Positions 53,056 through 59,939 of a stretch of DNA of 64,000 nucleotides are shown here, one piece after another. The notes under the pieces are model-generated. The model worked only from the letters and a program-made list of their open reading frames with translations, ran no database searches and was not told the DNA's origin. Location: positions 1 through 64,000 of the forward strand of contig CAVCEE010000002.1 of assembly GCA_963601185.1 (NCBI GenBank), given 5' to 3'. The position numbers were made by a program, and so were the translations under genes. The stretch's first letter is position 1; each line of letters starts with the position of its first letter. Origin of the DNA: Limisoma sp963601185 (lineage in GTDB: Bacteria > Bacteroidota > Bacteroidia > Bacteroidales > Muribaculaceae).

Positions 53056-53644
53056 CACACTCTTGTTCGGGAGTAAACATCACAAAGTCTTTGTAGATGT
53101 CAATGAATGTTTTTCCTGCATATATTGCGAGTTCTTCATTTTTGAGCACGAGCCGAGAGCCGTAGCTCGTGTACGAGCTCGAAGAAACGAAATACGCATA
53201 CGAGAAAACGAGACCGCCACTCGCACCCGCACTGCTACACGCACGACCAACGACACGGCTTTTTTCTTCTTCTGACATATCTTCTATATCTTCGTTAGTC
53301 AAGAGTTCGTAGTATGGGTACCAGCGGCGTTCATCAAGCGTGAACTGTGGATGCCAGCCTTCATTGAGGGCTTCGCAGATGATTGAGAGTTTGATGTAAG
53401 CAAGGAGGTCTTTCCCTACGATTTCGGAGCAGTAACCATACTTTACAGAGTTGTAAACCTTTACAAGTGGGTGCTCATTTCCGAGTTCACCGACTGCATC
53501 ATCAAACGTTTTTACTCTGTCTGTGATTGGTAGGATTGTTGAGAACTGTTCTCCAAGAGAGTCTTTCAAAGCCTTTCTGGCTTCTTCGTTGCCACCTTTG
53601 TAGATGACTGCAACTTGCGCTGCATTGAGTTTAATTGTACACAT
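53039..53644 (-). CDS. Prophage protein with a hypervariable-looking central segment
   Basis: 201 residues. N-terminal part (MCTIKLNAAQVAVIYKGGNE), a conserved-looking middle (LDERRWYPYYELLTNEDIED, EEEKSRVVGRA), then about 35 residues almost only of Ser, Ala, Gly, Tyr, Val and Phe (CSSAGASGGLVFSYAYFVSS), and a conserved end (GSRLVLKNEELAIYAGKTFI). I know relatives in Bacteroides prophages where the flanks are kept and the segment differs. The codons of this segment are much richer in G and C than the gene around it. This resembles a variable region of a diversity-generating retroelement, but no reverse transcriptase or template repeat is seen. Function unknown. Confidence 0.7.
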   Translation of the reverse strand: MCTIKLNAAQVAVIYKGGNEEARKALKDSLGEQFSTILPITDRVKTFDDAVGELGNEHPLVKVYNSVKYGYCSEIVGKDLLAYIKLSIICEALNEGWHPQFTLDERRWYPYYELLTNEDIEDMSEEEKSRVVGRACSSAGASGGLVFSYAYFVSSSSYTSYGSRLVLKNEELAIYAGKTFIDIYKDFVMFTPEQECDAEDN

Positions 53645-53700
53645 CTTTTCTTGTGTTTAGGTTATTAAAACTTATTTGCTACTATCCTTTTTAGGATATA

Positions 53701-53732
53701 CAAAGTTACTAATTTGGTAGTATATTTACAAA
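53701..53732 (-). promoter_or_regulatory. Promoter of the 53644-51974 gene run
   Basis: Minus strand: TTTG (53729-53732), a 20-base spacer and TAACTTTG (53701-53708), a full consensus match 57 bases before the ATG at 53644. Confidence 0.75.
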
Positions 53733-53785
53733 TATTGATACTGGTATTTACTATTAGAGAATATCAGTTTTGCAGTTTTTGATAA

Positions 53786-54163
53786 TTAGATGCAGTATGG
53801 GTATCCATTGGCTACTGCAAGCCCAGAATATCTGAGACTAATATTGTCTATCTGCTTAATGTACTCATCAATCGTATCGTGGAAATACTCATTGAAATCA
53901 ACATTCTTTTCATTCTCAAACTTCTTGATACACTCCTTGTCGTTTGCAAGGATAGCGAATACTTGGTCCATTTCTTGTAGTCTTGAAATGAGTTTCTTGT
54001 ATATCTTGTTCTCCTTTTGGGCAAGGACCTCGATTAAAGGGTGCTGTTCATCAAAGCAACTGTTGAGAACCTTAACATTTCGTATCTCATATACAAACTC
54101 TGAATTAAAGCCATAATCCGGAATTGTTATTTTCTTTCCGTAATGAGTATCTTCAATCTTCAT
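53786..54163 (-). CDS. Unknown prophage protein
   Basis: 125 residues from ATG 54163 (MKIEDTHYGKKITIPDYGFN); an ATG at 54196 would overlap the preceding gene. A beta-rich N-terminus and a helical, acidic C-terminus (NEYFHDTIDEYIKQIDNISL). Soluble, not recognised. Last gene of the run that begins at 55906. Confidence 0.6.
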   Translation of the reverse strand: MKIEDTHYGKKITIPDYGFNSEFVYEIRNVKVLNSCFDEQHPLIEVLAQKENKIYKKLISRLQEMDQVFAILANDKECIKKFENEKNVDFNEYFHDTIDEYIKQIDNISLRYSGLAVANGYPYCI

Positions 54164-54176
54164 AATACTTAATCGC

Positions 54177-54455
54177 TTATTTGTTCGCATCGTCATTCTT
54201 CTGTTTACTGAACGCTTTACCGATTAATGTAAGATTTGTTCTGCCCAAACTTTCAGTGTCGGAATAATATGGTGTGTAAGTTAATGCAACATCTTCGTCT
54301 TTAGCGGCATACCCATAAATGCAACAGCCCGTGCGATGACCTTGTGCAATATGTTGAAGAAACGCACGCTTTGCATCAACTAACCTCTTATAGATTTCAC
54401 CACCAAAAACATAGGGGCTTAACACATCAAACTTGTAGTAATCACATTTCATCAT
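54177..54455 (-). CDS. Unknown prophage protein
   Basis: 92 residues starting with two Met (MMKCDYYKFDVLSPYVFGGE), with the segment RLVDAKRAFLQHIAQGHRTG and then beta strands. Overlaps its upstream neighbour by 4 bases (ATGA). No family recognised. Confidence 0.6.
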   Translation of the reverse strand: MMKCDYYKFDVLSPYVFGGEIYKRLVDAKRAFLQHIAQGHRTGCCIYGYAAKDEDVALTYTPYYSDTESLGRTNLTLIGKAFSKQKNDDANK

Positions 54456-54844
54456 TCTCTGTCATTTGGTAAAGCATAGAAAGGTATGTCGTAGTAGTCT
54501 GCCATTTCAATGATGCGGAGTGCAATCATTCTAAACCAGTTGTATATAAAACGACCTTCACTTTCTTCATCTGTAATATAGCCCCATTGTTTTCCCAACT
54601 CCGCTATCCAATAGTTTTCATAGGCAACTGAGCATACTGATGGTAGCCCTTGTATGTAGTTGGCGATATGAATGCTTAGAATTGGATATATCTTTCTTCT
54701 ATAAGAGTCATCAAACTCCGAATGGAAAACATCTATGAACGTGCTTACCTTTTCTTCGTCTGTCGCATTCTCTTTCAGGTCATCGTGGTCAATGCAATCG
54801 AGAATGTACTGATATACTTTTTCGTATTTCTTTTGATAGCCCAT
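54452..54844 (-). CDS. Unknown prophage protein
   Basis: 130 residues, MGYQKKYEKVYQYILDCIDH, helical throughout, with an aromatic-rich C-terminus (FIYNWFRMIALRIIEMADYY). No signal or membrane helix. One base separates it from the next gene upstream. Confidence 0.62.
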   Translation of the reverse strand: MGYQKKYEKVYQYILDCIDHDDLKENATDEEKVSTFIDVFHSEFDDSYRRKIYPILSIHIANYIQGLPSVCSVAYENYWIAELGKQWGYITDEESEGRFIYNWFRMIALRIIEMADYYDIPFYALPNDRE

Positions 54845-54845
54845 A

Positions 54846-55190
54846 TTACATTCTGTTTATGTAGTTTTGTATTGTACGTATTTCTCCCGGATAGTCCTGA
54901 CCTGCACAGTATGAATATCTGCCGTTGTCAAATATCAATCGTTGTAACATCCACGATTTAGCATACTTCAGCAGATTGATTTGCCGTTCTGTCGGTCGTT
55001 TCCATACGACTTTGGCACATTCCGTCCAAAATTCAGTTTCAAGCTCCTCTGAAATCTTGAAGTTGTACCACCAACCATCAGCAAACCGAGTATGTTTTGT
55101 TGCAATCACTTCGGCTGTGATAATTCTTGTGTTAGTGGCTTTCATTAAGCCTTTCAGCGTCTTGTAAGTTGTAGGTTTAGTATTTCTCAT
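54846..55190 (-). CDS. Unknown prophage protein
   Basis: 114 residues, basic (MRNTKPTTYKTLKGLMKATN), with a tryptophan-rich middle (FADGWWYNFKISEELETEFW, TECAKVVWKRPTERQI). A nucleic-acid contact is possible from the charge, but nothing specific is seen. Confidence 0.62.
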   Translation of the reverse strand: MRNTKPTTYKTLKGLMKATNTRIITAEVIATKHTRFADGWWYNFKISEELETEFWTECAKVVWKRPTERQINLLKYAKSWMLQRLIFDNGRYSYCAGQDYPGEIRTIQNYINRM

Positions 55191-55206
55191 CTTATTTGCA
55201 TTTTAT

Positions 55207-55488
55207 TTAGTCAATCAATGATTCTTCTACAATCAAAGCGTTACCGACTATCATATCATTCGGATATATTGCTTTGTGATAACGAGCGACATCTGTCGCT
55301 TCATGATTGAATGGCAGGTTGAGTAACCAACCTTCTTCATTCACTACCATTAGGTACTTGTCGGTAAGCCTAACTATCTCTATGTAGCCACCAACATATT
55401 CCTGGAGTTCTTCGAGCGTAAATGAGTTTCCGAATTTGGGAGCGACTTCTATCTTCTCTCCATTTGCTTTAATGATGTGATTCTTCAT
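55207..55488 (-). CDS. DUF3846 family protein
   Basis: 93 residues from ATG 55488 (MKNHIIKANGEKIEVAPKFG); an upstream ATG at 55512 overlaps the gene before it. The pattern FTLEELQEYVGGYIEIVRLT, DKYLMVVNEEGWLLNLPFN and PNDMIVGNALIVEESLID is the DUF3846 family, frequent in phages and conjugative elements and without known function. Confidence 0.82.
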   Translation of the reverse strand: MKNHIIKANGEKIEVAPKFGNSFTLEELQEYVGGYIEIVRLTDKYLMVVNEEGWLLNLPFNHEATDVARYHKAIYPNDMIVGNALIVEESLID

Positions 55489-55495
55489 TTTTATA

Positions 55496-55906
55496 TCATT
55501 TATAAAGTTCAAGTGTATTCAGTCCGCATCGGTCTGCCAAGTACATTTTGTCGCTCCATCTTCTTGTGTAAAACATTCCTCTGAACATTCTTTCAATCCA
55601 ACGAGGAGCTGTGTTTAATGCTACTGCAAGCAGTTGGCAAGTCTCATTAAAGAATGGACCGACTTCTTTCTGTATCTTGGTTCCAAAGTAATGAAGTAAT
55701 GCTGCTATGGCATCATATCGTTCCTGAGTTTCTTTGAACGTGTAATACGGAGATAAATAGAACGACAGCGAAGTGCTATACAGTGCCATATCTTTTTCTG
55801 CATTGATGTCAAAACAGATGTTATCAAGTTCGTAGGCTTCATCTTCAGAAAGATTATACCTCTTTATGATTGTTTTTATGTCTTGACTTTTCACTAACTT
55901 TTTCAT
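55496..55906 (-). CDS. Unknown prophage protein, first of its operon
   Basis: 136 residues from ATG 55906 (MKKLVKSQDIKTIIKRYNLS). Helical, with TIIKRYNLSEDEAYELDNIC as a possible short helix-turn-helix and a basic C-terminal half (APRWIERMFRGMFYTRRWSD). It is the first gene behind the duplicated promoter region (55943-55973) and heads the run down to 53786. Not recognised. Confidence 0.65.
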   Translation of the reverse strand: MKKLVKSQDIKTIIKRYNLSEDEAYELDNICFDINAEKDMALYSTSLSFYLSPYYTFKETQERYDAIAALLHYFGTKIQKEVGPFFNETCQLLAVALNTAPRWIERMFRGMFYTRRWSDKMYLADRCGLNTLELYK

Positions 55907-55914
55907 CTTTTCCG

Positions 55915-56023
55915 TTTTGTTTAGTTTGTTATTTTGGATATTCAAAGTTAGCAATAATTATTTGATTTACAAAACGTTAAACAGTTTATTTTCAACCACT
56001 TACGCAGATTTTTACGTTATCTT
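55915..56023 (-). repeat. Duplicated promoter/leader region, copy 1
   Basis: About 110 bases that recur with few changes at 61945-62055, in the same position relative to a minus-strand start codon. The copy holds TTTG (55970-55973), a 19-base spacer and TAACTTTG (55943-55950). Similarity runs on upstream through TACGCAGATTTTTACGTTATC. Confidence 0.85.
55943..55973 (-). promoter_or_regulatory. Consensus promoter in repeat copy 1
   Basis: TTTG-N19-TAACTTTG on the minus strand, ahead of the run beginning at 55906. Confidence 0.8.
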
Positions 56024-56047
56024 TTACGCAATTTTAGGTAGAAAATT

Positions 56048-56079
56048 AAGCGCATCAATCTTCTCAGATTAATACGCTT
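56048..56079 (-). terminator. Terminator of the lysis gene block
   Basis: AAGCG-CAT-AATC pairs with GATT-AAT-CGCTT around TTCTCA; on the minus strand it is followed by AATTTTC. It lies just after the stop of the DUF6808 gene and isolates it from the next promoter. Confidence 0.65.
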
Positions 56080-56108
56080 GCTACGAAAAAGATGTGAATA
56101 TTTCATAT

Positions 56109-56618
56109 CTAAAATATCCTTACAGACACACCAAATCCGACATACGGCTGAAAGCCTTTTGGTGTCAAGCCATATCCGGCTTGAACTCCAATGTTGAAAC
56201 GGCTTGTCTTTGCTTGCTTCTGAACGATAACTTCAGTCGTTCTATTCGTGATGAATATGCTGTCAAGCCTTGGTTGATAACCGCTGATGTATGCTCTATA
56301 TGTATCGGTTTCATATACTTGCTGTGTGATTGGCAGATGAACAGTTACGCTGTCTTGTGTAACGTCAACTGATACTTTTTCACTATCAGAGCGCTGTTCT
56401 ATGCTGTCACGAGGTGTAATAGGGACAACGATGTGCTTATACCGAATAACGACACTGTCACGTGGAACAGGCAGAAGATAGGCTACCGTGTCAAGATGAA
56501 TTATCGTATCAACCACTTCACATCCTTGATTATTGAAGTTGTGTGATGTCTTTCTTCCAACGAGGAATGATAGCAAACACATTACAACCGCAATCAACGC
56601 AATAACATAATTTCTCAT
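56109..56618 (-). CDS. DUF6808-like phage membrane protein (possible spanin)
   Basis: 169 residues from ATG 56618 (MRNYVIALIAVVMCLLSFLV), i.e. one N-terminal transmembrane helix. A periplasmic middle with Val/Thr-rich strands (VSVDVTQDSVTVHLPITQQV, YETDTYRAYISGYQPRLDSI) agrees with DUF6808 of Bacteroides prophages. The end (FNIGVQAGYGLTPKGFQPYV, GFGVSVRIF) resembles an outer-membrane beta hairpin with a terminal phenylalanine. Position directly behind the endolysin and the two-membrane layout suggest a spanin-like role in disrupting the outer membrane (inference). Confidence 0.7.
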   Translation of the reverse strand: MRNYVIALIAVVMCLLSFLVGRKTSHNFNNQGCEVVDTIIHLDTVAYLLPVPRDSVVIRYKHIVVPITPRDSIEQRSDSEKVSVDVTQDSVTVHLPITQQVYETDTYRAYISGYQPRLDSIFITNRTTEVIVQKQAKTSRFNIGVQAGYGLTPKGFQPYVGFGVSVRIF

Positions 56619-56631
56619 AGTGGAGTAATGA

Positions 56632-57258
56632 TTATTTATAGAGCAAATGCCCATACGTTATAGCGTTTACTCTGCGTCGCCAGCCTTTGAGGAATTTCTT
56701 CTGTGATGGGCTCTTTTGACAAATCTCATCAAAGTGCTTCAACCTATCGCTATGCAGTCGGTGGAACAATTCTTTTGGTTCAAGAGCATTAACTGCTGCC
56801 AATGTTTTTGGCCCTACAATGCCGTCAGCATCAACACAAAGTATTCTCTGTGGTCGTTTGATACCAGTAACACCGCTTGCCCATACCCAATCAACAAGCA
56901 AGTTCGCAATTGACTGGTCTTTGATGCTGTCTGCTTTCCATCTATCCCAATACAACGTTTTTAGGACATCATACCAAACTTGGTAGGTCATATTGCGCAG
57001 TCCTGCTTCTGTTGCTTTTATCTTCTTTCGATTACAATAATAGGCGTAAGTAGCGTAAGTTATTCCACACATTGTCAAACCACCTCTGTCATCAGGATCA
57101 TTTGAAAGACCTCGCTTACGACACTCGTAGAATTGTCGTTCAAGAGAAACCAATGATGGGTTATAAGCCTGTATTCCTGGCACTATCTGAACGCAACTTT
57201 TTGCACCGCCAGTTTCATAATACAGAATAAATGGAATGAGTTCTTCAATCTTTGCCAT
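56632..57258 (-). CDS. GH108-family phage endolysin (lysozyme)
   Basis: 208 residues from ATG 57258 (MAKIEELIPFILYYETGGAK). The catalytic glutamate is expected in YETGG, and DDRGGLTMCGITYATY is the family motif D-x-GG-x-T-x-x-GI. WDRWKADSIKDQSIANLLVD and the C-terminal VDADGIVGPKTLAAVNALEP (peptidoglycan-binding type) complete the domain set. It cleaves the glycan backbone at lysis. No signal peptide, so it needs the holin encoded just upstream. The insertion between YETGG and the second motif is longer than in N4-type members. Confidence 0.9.
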   Translation of the reverse strand: MAKIEELIPFILYYETGGAKSCVQIVPGIQAYNPSLVSLERQFYECRKRGLSNDPDDRGGLTMCGITYATYAYYCNRKKIKATEAGLRNMTYQVWYDVLKTLYWDRWKADSIKDQSIANLLVDWVWASGVTGIKRPQRILCVDADGIVGPKTLAAVNALEPKELFHRLHSDRLKHFDEICQKSPSQKKFLKGWRRRVNAITYGHLLYK

Positions 57259-57273
57259 AATCAATTTGCTTTA

Positions 57274-57723
57274 TTATTCTTTCTTATTGTCATCATACTT
57301 CTTAGCGATAAACTCCACTATTTTTTGTGCGTCTTTTTCTGTTGCGCATTTAACAATCCGTTGCAATATGTCCGGAAGTTGTGTCGTGTGGCTTTTGCGC
57401 TTCTTGGCGTGTTCAAACATTGACTTGATTTCAACGATTACAAGTCCAGCGCTAAACGCCATCGCAAGAAATGGTAGTTCATACCAGTTGAATATCGAGC
57501 CGATACAATCAATCAGAAAACCAATGACGATAAACCGCCAATACTCGGACATCTTCTGTACGGTTACTCTCAACTTGTGAGAATGGACTCTTTTCTTTGT
57601 TGCCTTTGCTGTGTAAACTCCGTCCCAAAGGTCAATCATTATTGCAGAGACAACCAGCAGCGTTACGCAAAAGAAAACGCTGAGGAATAGGAGTATCTTT
57701 TGAAGTGGTACTATTTCAAACAT
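57274..57723 (-). CDS. Phage holin family protein
   Basis: 149 residues. Two or three membrane segments (LLFLSVFFCVTLLVVSAIMI; YWRFIVIGFLIDCIGSIF; FLAMAFSAGLVIVEI) with DLWDGVYTAKATKKRVHSHK between the first two, the pattern of the phage_holin_4 type, and a charged C-terminus. Holins open the inner membrane for the endolysin. First gene of the lysis block, with a TAAATTTG -7 box in front. Confidence 0.85.
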   Translation of the reverse strand: MFEIVPLQKILLFLSVFFCVTLLVVSAIMIDLWDGVYTAKATKKRVHSHKLRVTVQKMSEYWRFIVIGFLIDCIGSIFNWYELPFLAMAFSAGLVIVEIKSMFEHAKKRKSHTTQLPDILQRIVKCATEKDAQKIVEFIAKKYDDNKKE

Positions 57724-57746
57724 ATATTGGGTATTCGTTAATACTT

Positions 57747-57754
57747 CAAATTTA
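57747..57754 (-). promoter_or_regulatory. -7 box (TAAATTTG) for the lysis block
   Basis: Minus-strand TAAATTTG 24 bases before the holin ATG. No TTTG at the usual distance, so it may need a phage activator. Confidence 0.45.
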
Positions 57755-57876
57755 GCAACAAAGACGCTCTTGGCTTAAACAAAGGTTTGGTATTTAGCTG
57801 AACACCAATGTTCAACGGTAAACACCAAACCCAAACCTAATACGAAAATGATAAATTCAATCTTTTTTACCTGAAT

Positions 57877-58512
57877 TTACATCACATCTATATGATTGAT
57901 ATCTTCTTCTGAGGAAACATACGGAGCTGCTACTGGTTCTGGATGTTCTTCCCCTTTTTCTTTGGTAGATATACGATGCAAGCCCGAACTGCCAAATCCA
58001 CCTCCACGACTTTTGCAAGACAGTTTCTCCACTATGCGGAAGAATGGAGAGCCAACTTGATAAAACGTTAGTTGTGCAATACGAGTTCCTGCTATGATTG
58101 TAAACGCTTCATCGTTGTTCTTTACAATGGCATTGACTTCACCAGTGTAGTTGGGGTCAATCTTACCAACAAGTACATCTGCATCAAAGTGGCGGTTGCC
58201 GAGTCTTTTGGTTGTGATTGGTATGATGCCGAATAGTTTCAACTTATGTTTGCACATTCCATTGCCGAGCAGTCCACGCAATGAAGCCCCGCTACGAGGT
58301 TCTATCTTGGCTTCAACTCCATACGGGAGGTTGATTGCAAATCCAAGAGGAATCTTGCAACGAGAGTGAGCAGGAACGATGATGTCTTCCGGCACGGTAA
58401 GGTCGTAACCTATTGCACCACGCTTTGCCCTTACAGGAAGTTCAAAGCCTTCTCTCAGTGGATGAATTTCGTACTCTTTTTTCTTTACGATGTTTGTTTG
58501 CTTCTTTTCCAT
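57877..58512 (-). CDS. dut: dUTP diphosphatase (trimeric dUTPase fold)
   Basis: 211 residues from ATG 58512 (MEKKQTNIVKKKEYEIHPLR); the longer frame reads through the tRNA-like element. All five motifs are present: GAIGYDLTVPEDI, PRSGASLRG, GKIDPNYTGEVNAI with the catalytic aspartate, GTRIAQLTF and the C-terminal arm RGGGFGSSG. It hydrolyses dUTP to dUMP and keeps uracil out of DNA. About 20 more residues than usual lie between motifs 2 and 3 (NGMCKHKLKLFGIIPITTKR), and an acidic tail follows motif 5. The gene is probably a phage version, separate from any host dut gene. Confidence 0.93.
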   Translation of the reverse strand: MEKKQTNIVKKKEYEIHPLREGFELPVRAKRGAIGYDLTVPEDIIVPAHSRCKIPLGFAINLPYGVEAKIEPRSGASLRGLLGNGMCKHKLKLFGIIPITTKRLGNRHFDADVLVGKIDPNYTGEVNAIVKNNDEAFTIIAGTRIAQLTFYQVGSPFFRIVEKLSCKSRGGGFGSSGLHRISTKEKGEEHPEPVAAPYVSSEEDINHIDVM

Positions 58513-58533
58513 TTTGAAAAAATCTAATTTAGT

Positions 58534-58663
58534 TGAGAGGAATGGATTTGCACCATTGACCTGCGGCCGAGGGGATTGAGCCGACAACTCCGCACCGTCT
58601 GTTGGTTGTCATCATGTGTGCCGCTGTTCCTTGCCACCGCTCTGCTACCTGAGCTACCTCTCG
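58534..58663 (-). tRNA. tRNA-like element with a 65-nt anticodon loop (no anticodon assigned)
   Basis: Read on the minus strand: acceptor GAGAGG (58657-58662) pairs with CCTCTC (58535-58540); T8-A9; D stem GCTC/GAGC with loop AGGTAGCA; anticodon stem GTGGC (58633-58637) with GCCGC (58563-58567); variable AGGTC; T arm AATGG-TGCAAAT-CCATT (58541-58557). Pair 1:72 would be C-A and T55 is G. The loop closed by the anticodon stem is 65 nt instead of 7, and no T33-anticodon can be assigned. Either a decayed phage tRNA, a tRNA with an unusual intron, or another structured RNA. No CCA is encoded. It lies 22 bases in front of dut. Confidence 0.45.
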
Positions 58664-58667
58664 GTGT

Positions 58668-58706
58668 GGCAAGCGCCATTTACTGATTTTGCTTATGACG
58701 CTTGCC
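58668..58706 (-). other. Hairpin upstream of the tRNA-like element
   Basis: GGCAAGCG (58668-58675) pairs with CGCTTGCC (58699-58706), a perfect 8-bp stem with a 23-nt loop. It could separate the tRNA-like RNA from the gene upstream as a weak terminator or processing signal. Confidence 0.5.
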
Positions 58707-58725
58707 GTGGTTAACTAACTCATAC

Positions 58726-59211
58726 TTATTTGGCGAATGTTACTCGGAGAGTATGTGATTGCTTTTTTGTCGGAGCAAAGATGGTTTGAACCGCTCCAGT
58801 TTCCTTATCAACGACATCAATGGAATCGTCTATCGTTTTGAGGAACATTTCACGAGCCTTAATCTTTGCCGATATTAGCTCTTTCTGTTCAAGAAGTGCT
58901 GTATATTCCGGATCTTGCGATGATGCATAGTCGTATCTGTAAGTAGATGCAAGCGTTACTTTTGCTCCGCTGAATGCCGGAACATCTTTGCCGTAACGTG
59001 AAACTGCGCTTTGCGTTGCGCTTACGATATTTTCGTTTTTCAAAAACAAGTCGCAAACTTCCGCTATGGCTTTTATCTGGATAAATGCCTGCATAGGGTC
59101 AATTTCTCCGTTTACGACTTTTGCTACGAGGTCATTTGCGACCAAACCTTGTGTGGCTTTGCTTAACGATGGTGCCACAAGAACTTGTTGGAGTGCGTTA
59201 TCAGTATCCAT
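58726..59211 (-). CDS. Unknown phage protein
   Basis: 161 residues from ATG 59211 (MDTDNALQQVLVAPSLSKAT). A helical N-terminus (NGEIDPMQAFIQIKAIAEVC), strands KVTLASTYRYDYASSQDPEY and a helix ALLEQKELISAKIKAREMFL. I know similar proteins only as unnamed phage genes next to recombination or nuclease-inhibitor genes; a role there is possible but unproven. Overlap or close packing with the small membrane protein gene shows cotranscription. Confidence 0.65.
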   Translation of the reverse strand: MDTDNALQQVLVAPSLSKATQGLVANDLVAKVVNGEIDPMQAFIQIKAIAEVCDLFLKNENIVSATQSAVSRYGKDVPAFSGAKVTLASTYRYDYASSQDPEYTALLEQKELISAKIKAREMFLKTIDDSIDVVDKETGAVQTIFAPTKKQSHTLRVTFAK

Positions 59212-59216
59212 ACGTC

Positions 59217-59450
59217 TTAATCTTTTTCGTGTTCTAAATTTTGTCCTTTGCTTTGTTTGTAGTCTTGCCAAGAAATGCGTGTAAGACCGAAGATGATGTA
59301 CCAGAAAGTGGCTGCTATAGCAAAACCAATGATACCGAATGAGCCTTTAAGCAAATGGGCGATAATCCAACTGGTAACAAGAAGGAGCATTGTAACTCCA
59401 AGGGCTAACTGGAAGCCGCAACAGATTGTTTCGAGATTGTTTTCTTTCAT
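59217..59450 (-). CDS. Small two-helix membrane protein
   Basis: 77 residues, MKENNLETICCGFQLALGVT, with two hydrophobic segments (about 12-33 and 38-56) and a charged C-terminus (WQDYKQSKGQNLEHEKD). It is the first gene of the run that includes the tRNA-like element and dut. Function unknown. Confidence 0.6.
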   Translation of the reverse strand: MKENNLETICCGFQLALGVTMLLLVTSWIIAHLLKGSFGIIGFAIAATFWYIIFGLTRISWQDYKQSKGQNLEHEKD

Positions 59451-59504
59451 CTTTTCGTCGTTTAGGTGTTAATCTTATTTGCTGTGAGATTTAATTCTCT
59501 GGAG

Positions 59505-59535
59505 CAAAGTTATCAATTATTTTTGAATTGACAAT
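59505..59535 (-). promoter_or_regulatory. Promoter of the 59450-dut gene run
   Basis: Minus strand: ATTG (59532-59535), 19-base spacer, TAACTTTG (59505-59512). Confidence 0.65.
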
Positions 59536-59704
59536 ACGTTTTGCTTATAATTTTTCAAATATTTTCTATGTTATCATATATGCAATTTATTGAATAAATT
59601 ATCATTTAAGAATAAAAATGATTTTGCAGAGTCAAAACTTGCTTTTGACTATTAATATCTCGTCAGAGATATTATAATATATATATTCTTTATTCTTTAG
59701 GTAA

Positions 59705-59919
59705 GGTCGGTTTTGCAAATGGGCGCAAAAAGTAGTGAATGTTAAATGTTCATACTTCTTGGTCTATTCTTGGTCGTTTCTCATTTAATCTTCCTTATAT
59801 TAGATTAGAATACAGTCTTTTACATTAAATTTTGTTTGGTCGTTTTTGCGACACATACAAATGTTAAATGCTATGGAAGCCTGGTCGATTGCTGGTCGGT
59901 GAGAAACGTTGATTTTGAC
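59705..59919. repeat. Cluster of GGTCG motifs
   Basis: Six direct GGTC occurrences, five of them followed by G, and one inverted copy in about 215 bases. Two pairs are spaced 10-11 bases apart (59761/59772 and 59883/59893), i.e. one helix turn. Confidence 0.45.
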
Positions 59920-59939
59920 CTATTTTTAACAAATTTTTA

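Larger units (their letters stand above)
59451..59939. other. AT-rich gene-free region with promoter and clustered GGTCG motifs
   Basis: 489 bases without a gene. 59505-59535 holds a leftward promoter. From 59705 to 59919 the motif GGTC(G) occurs at 59705, 59761, 59772, 59838, 59883 and 59893, with one inverted GACC near 59917; GTTAAATG occurs twice (59740 and 59863 regions). This may be an operator cluster or part of a replication origin. Confidence 0.5.
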
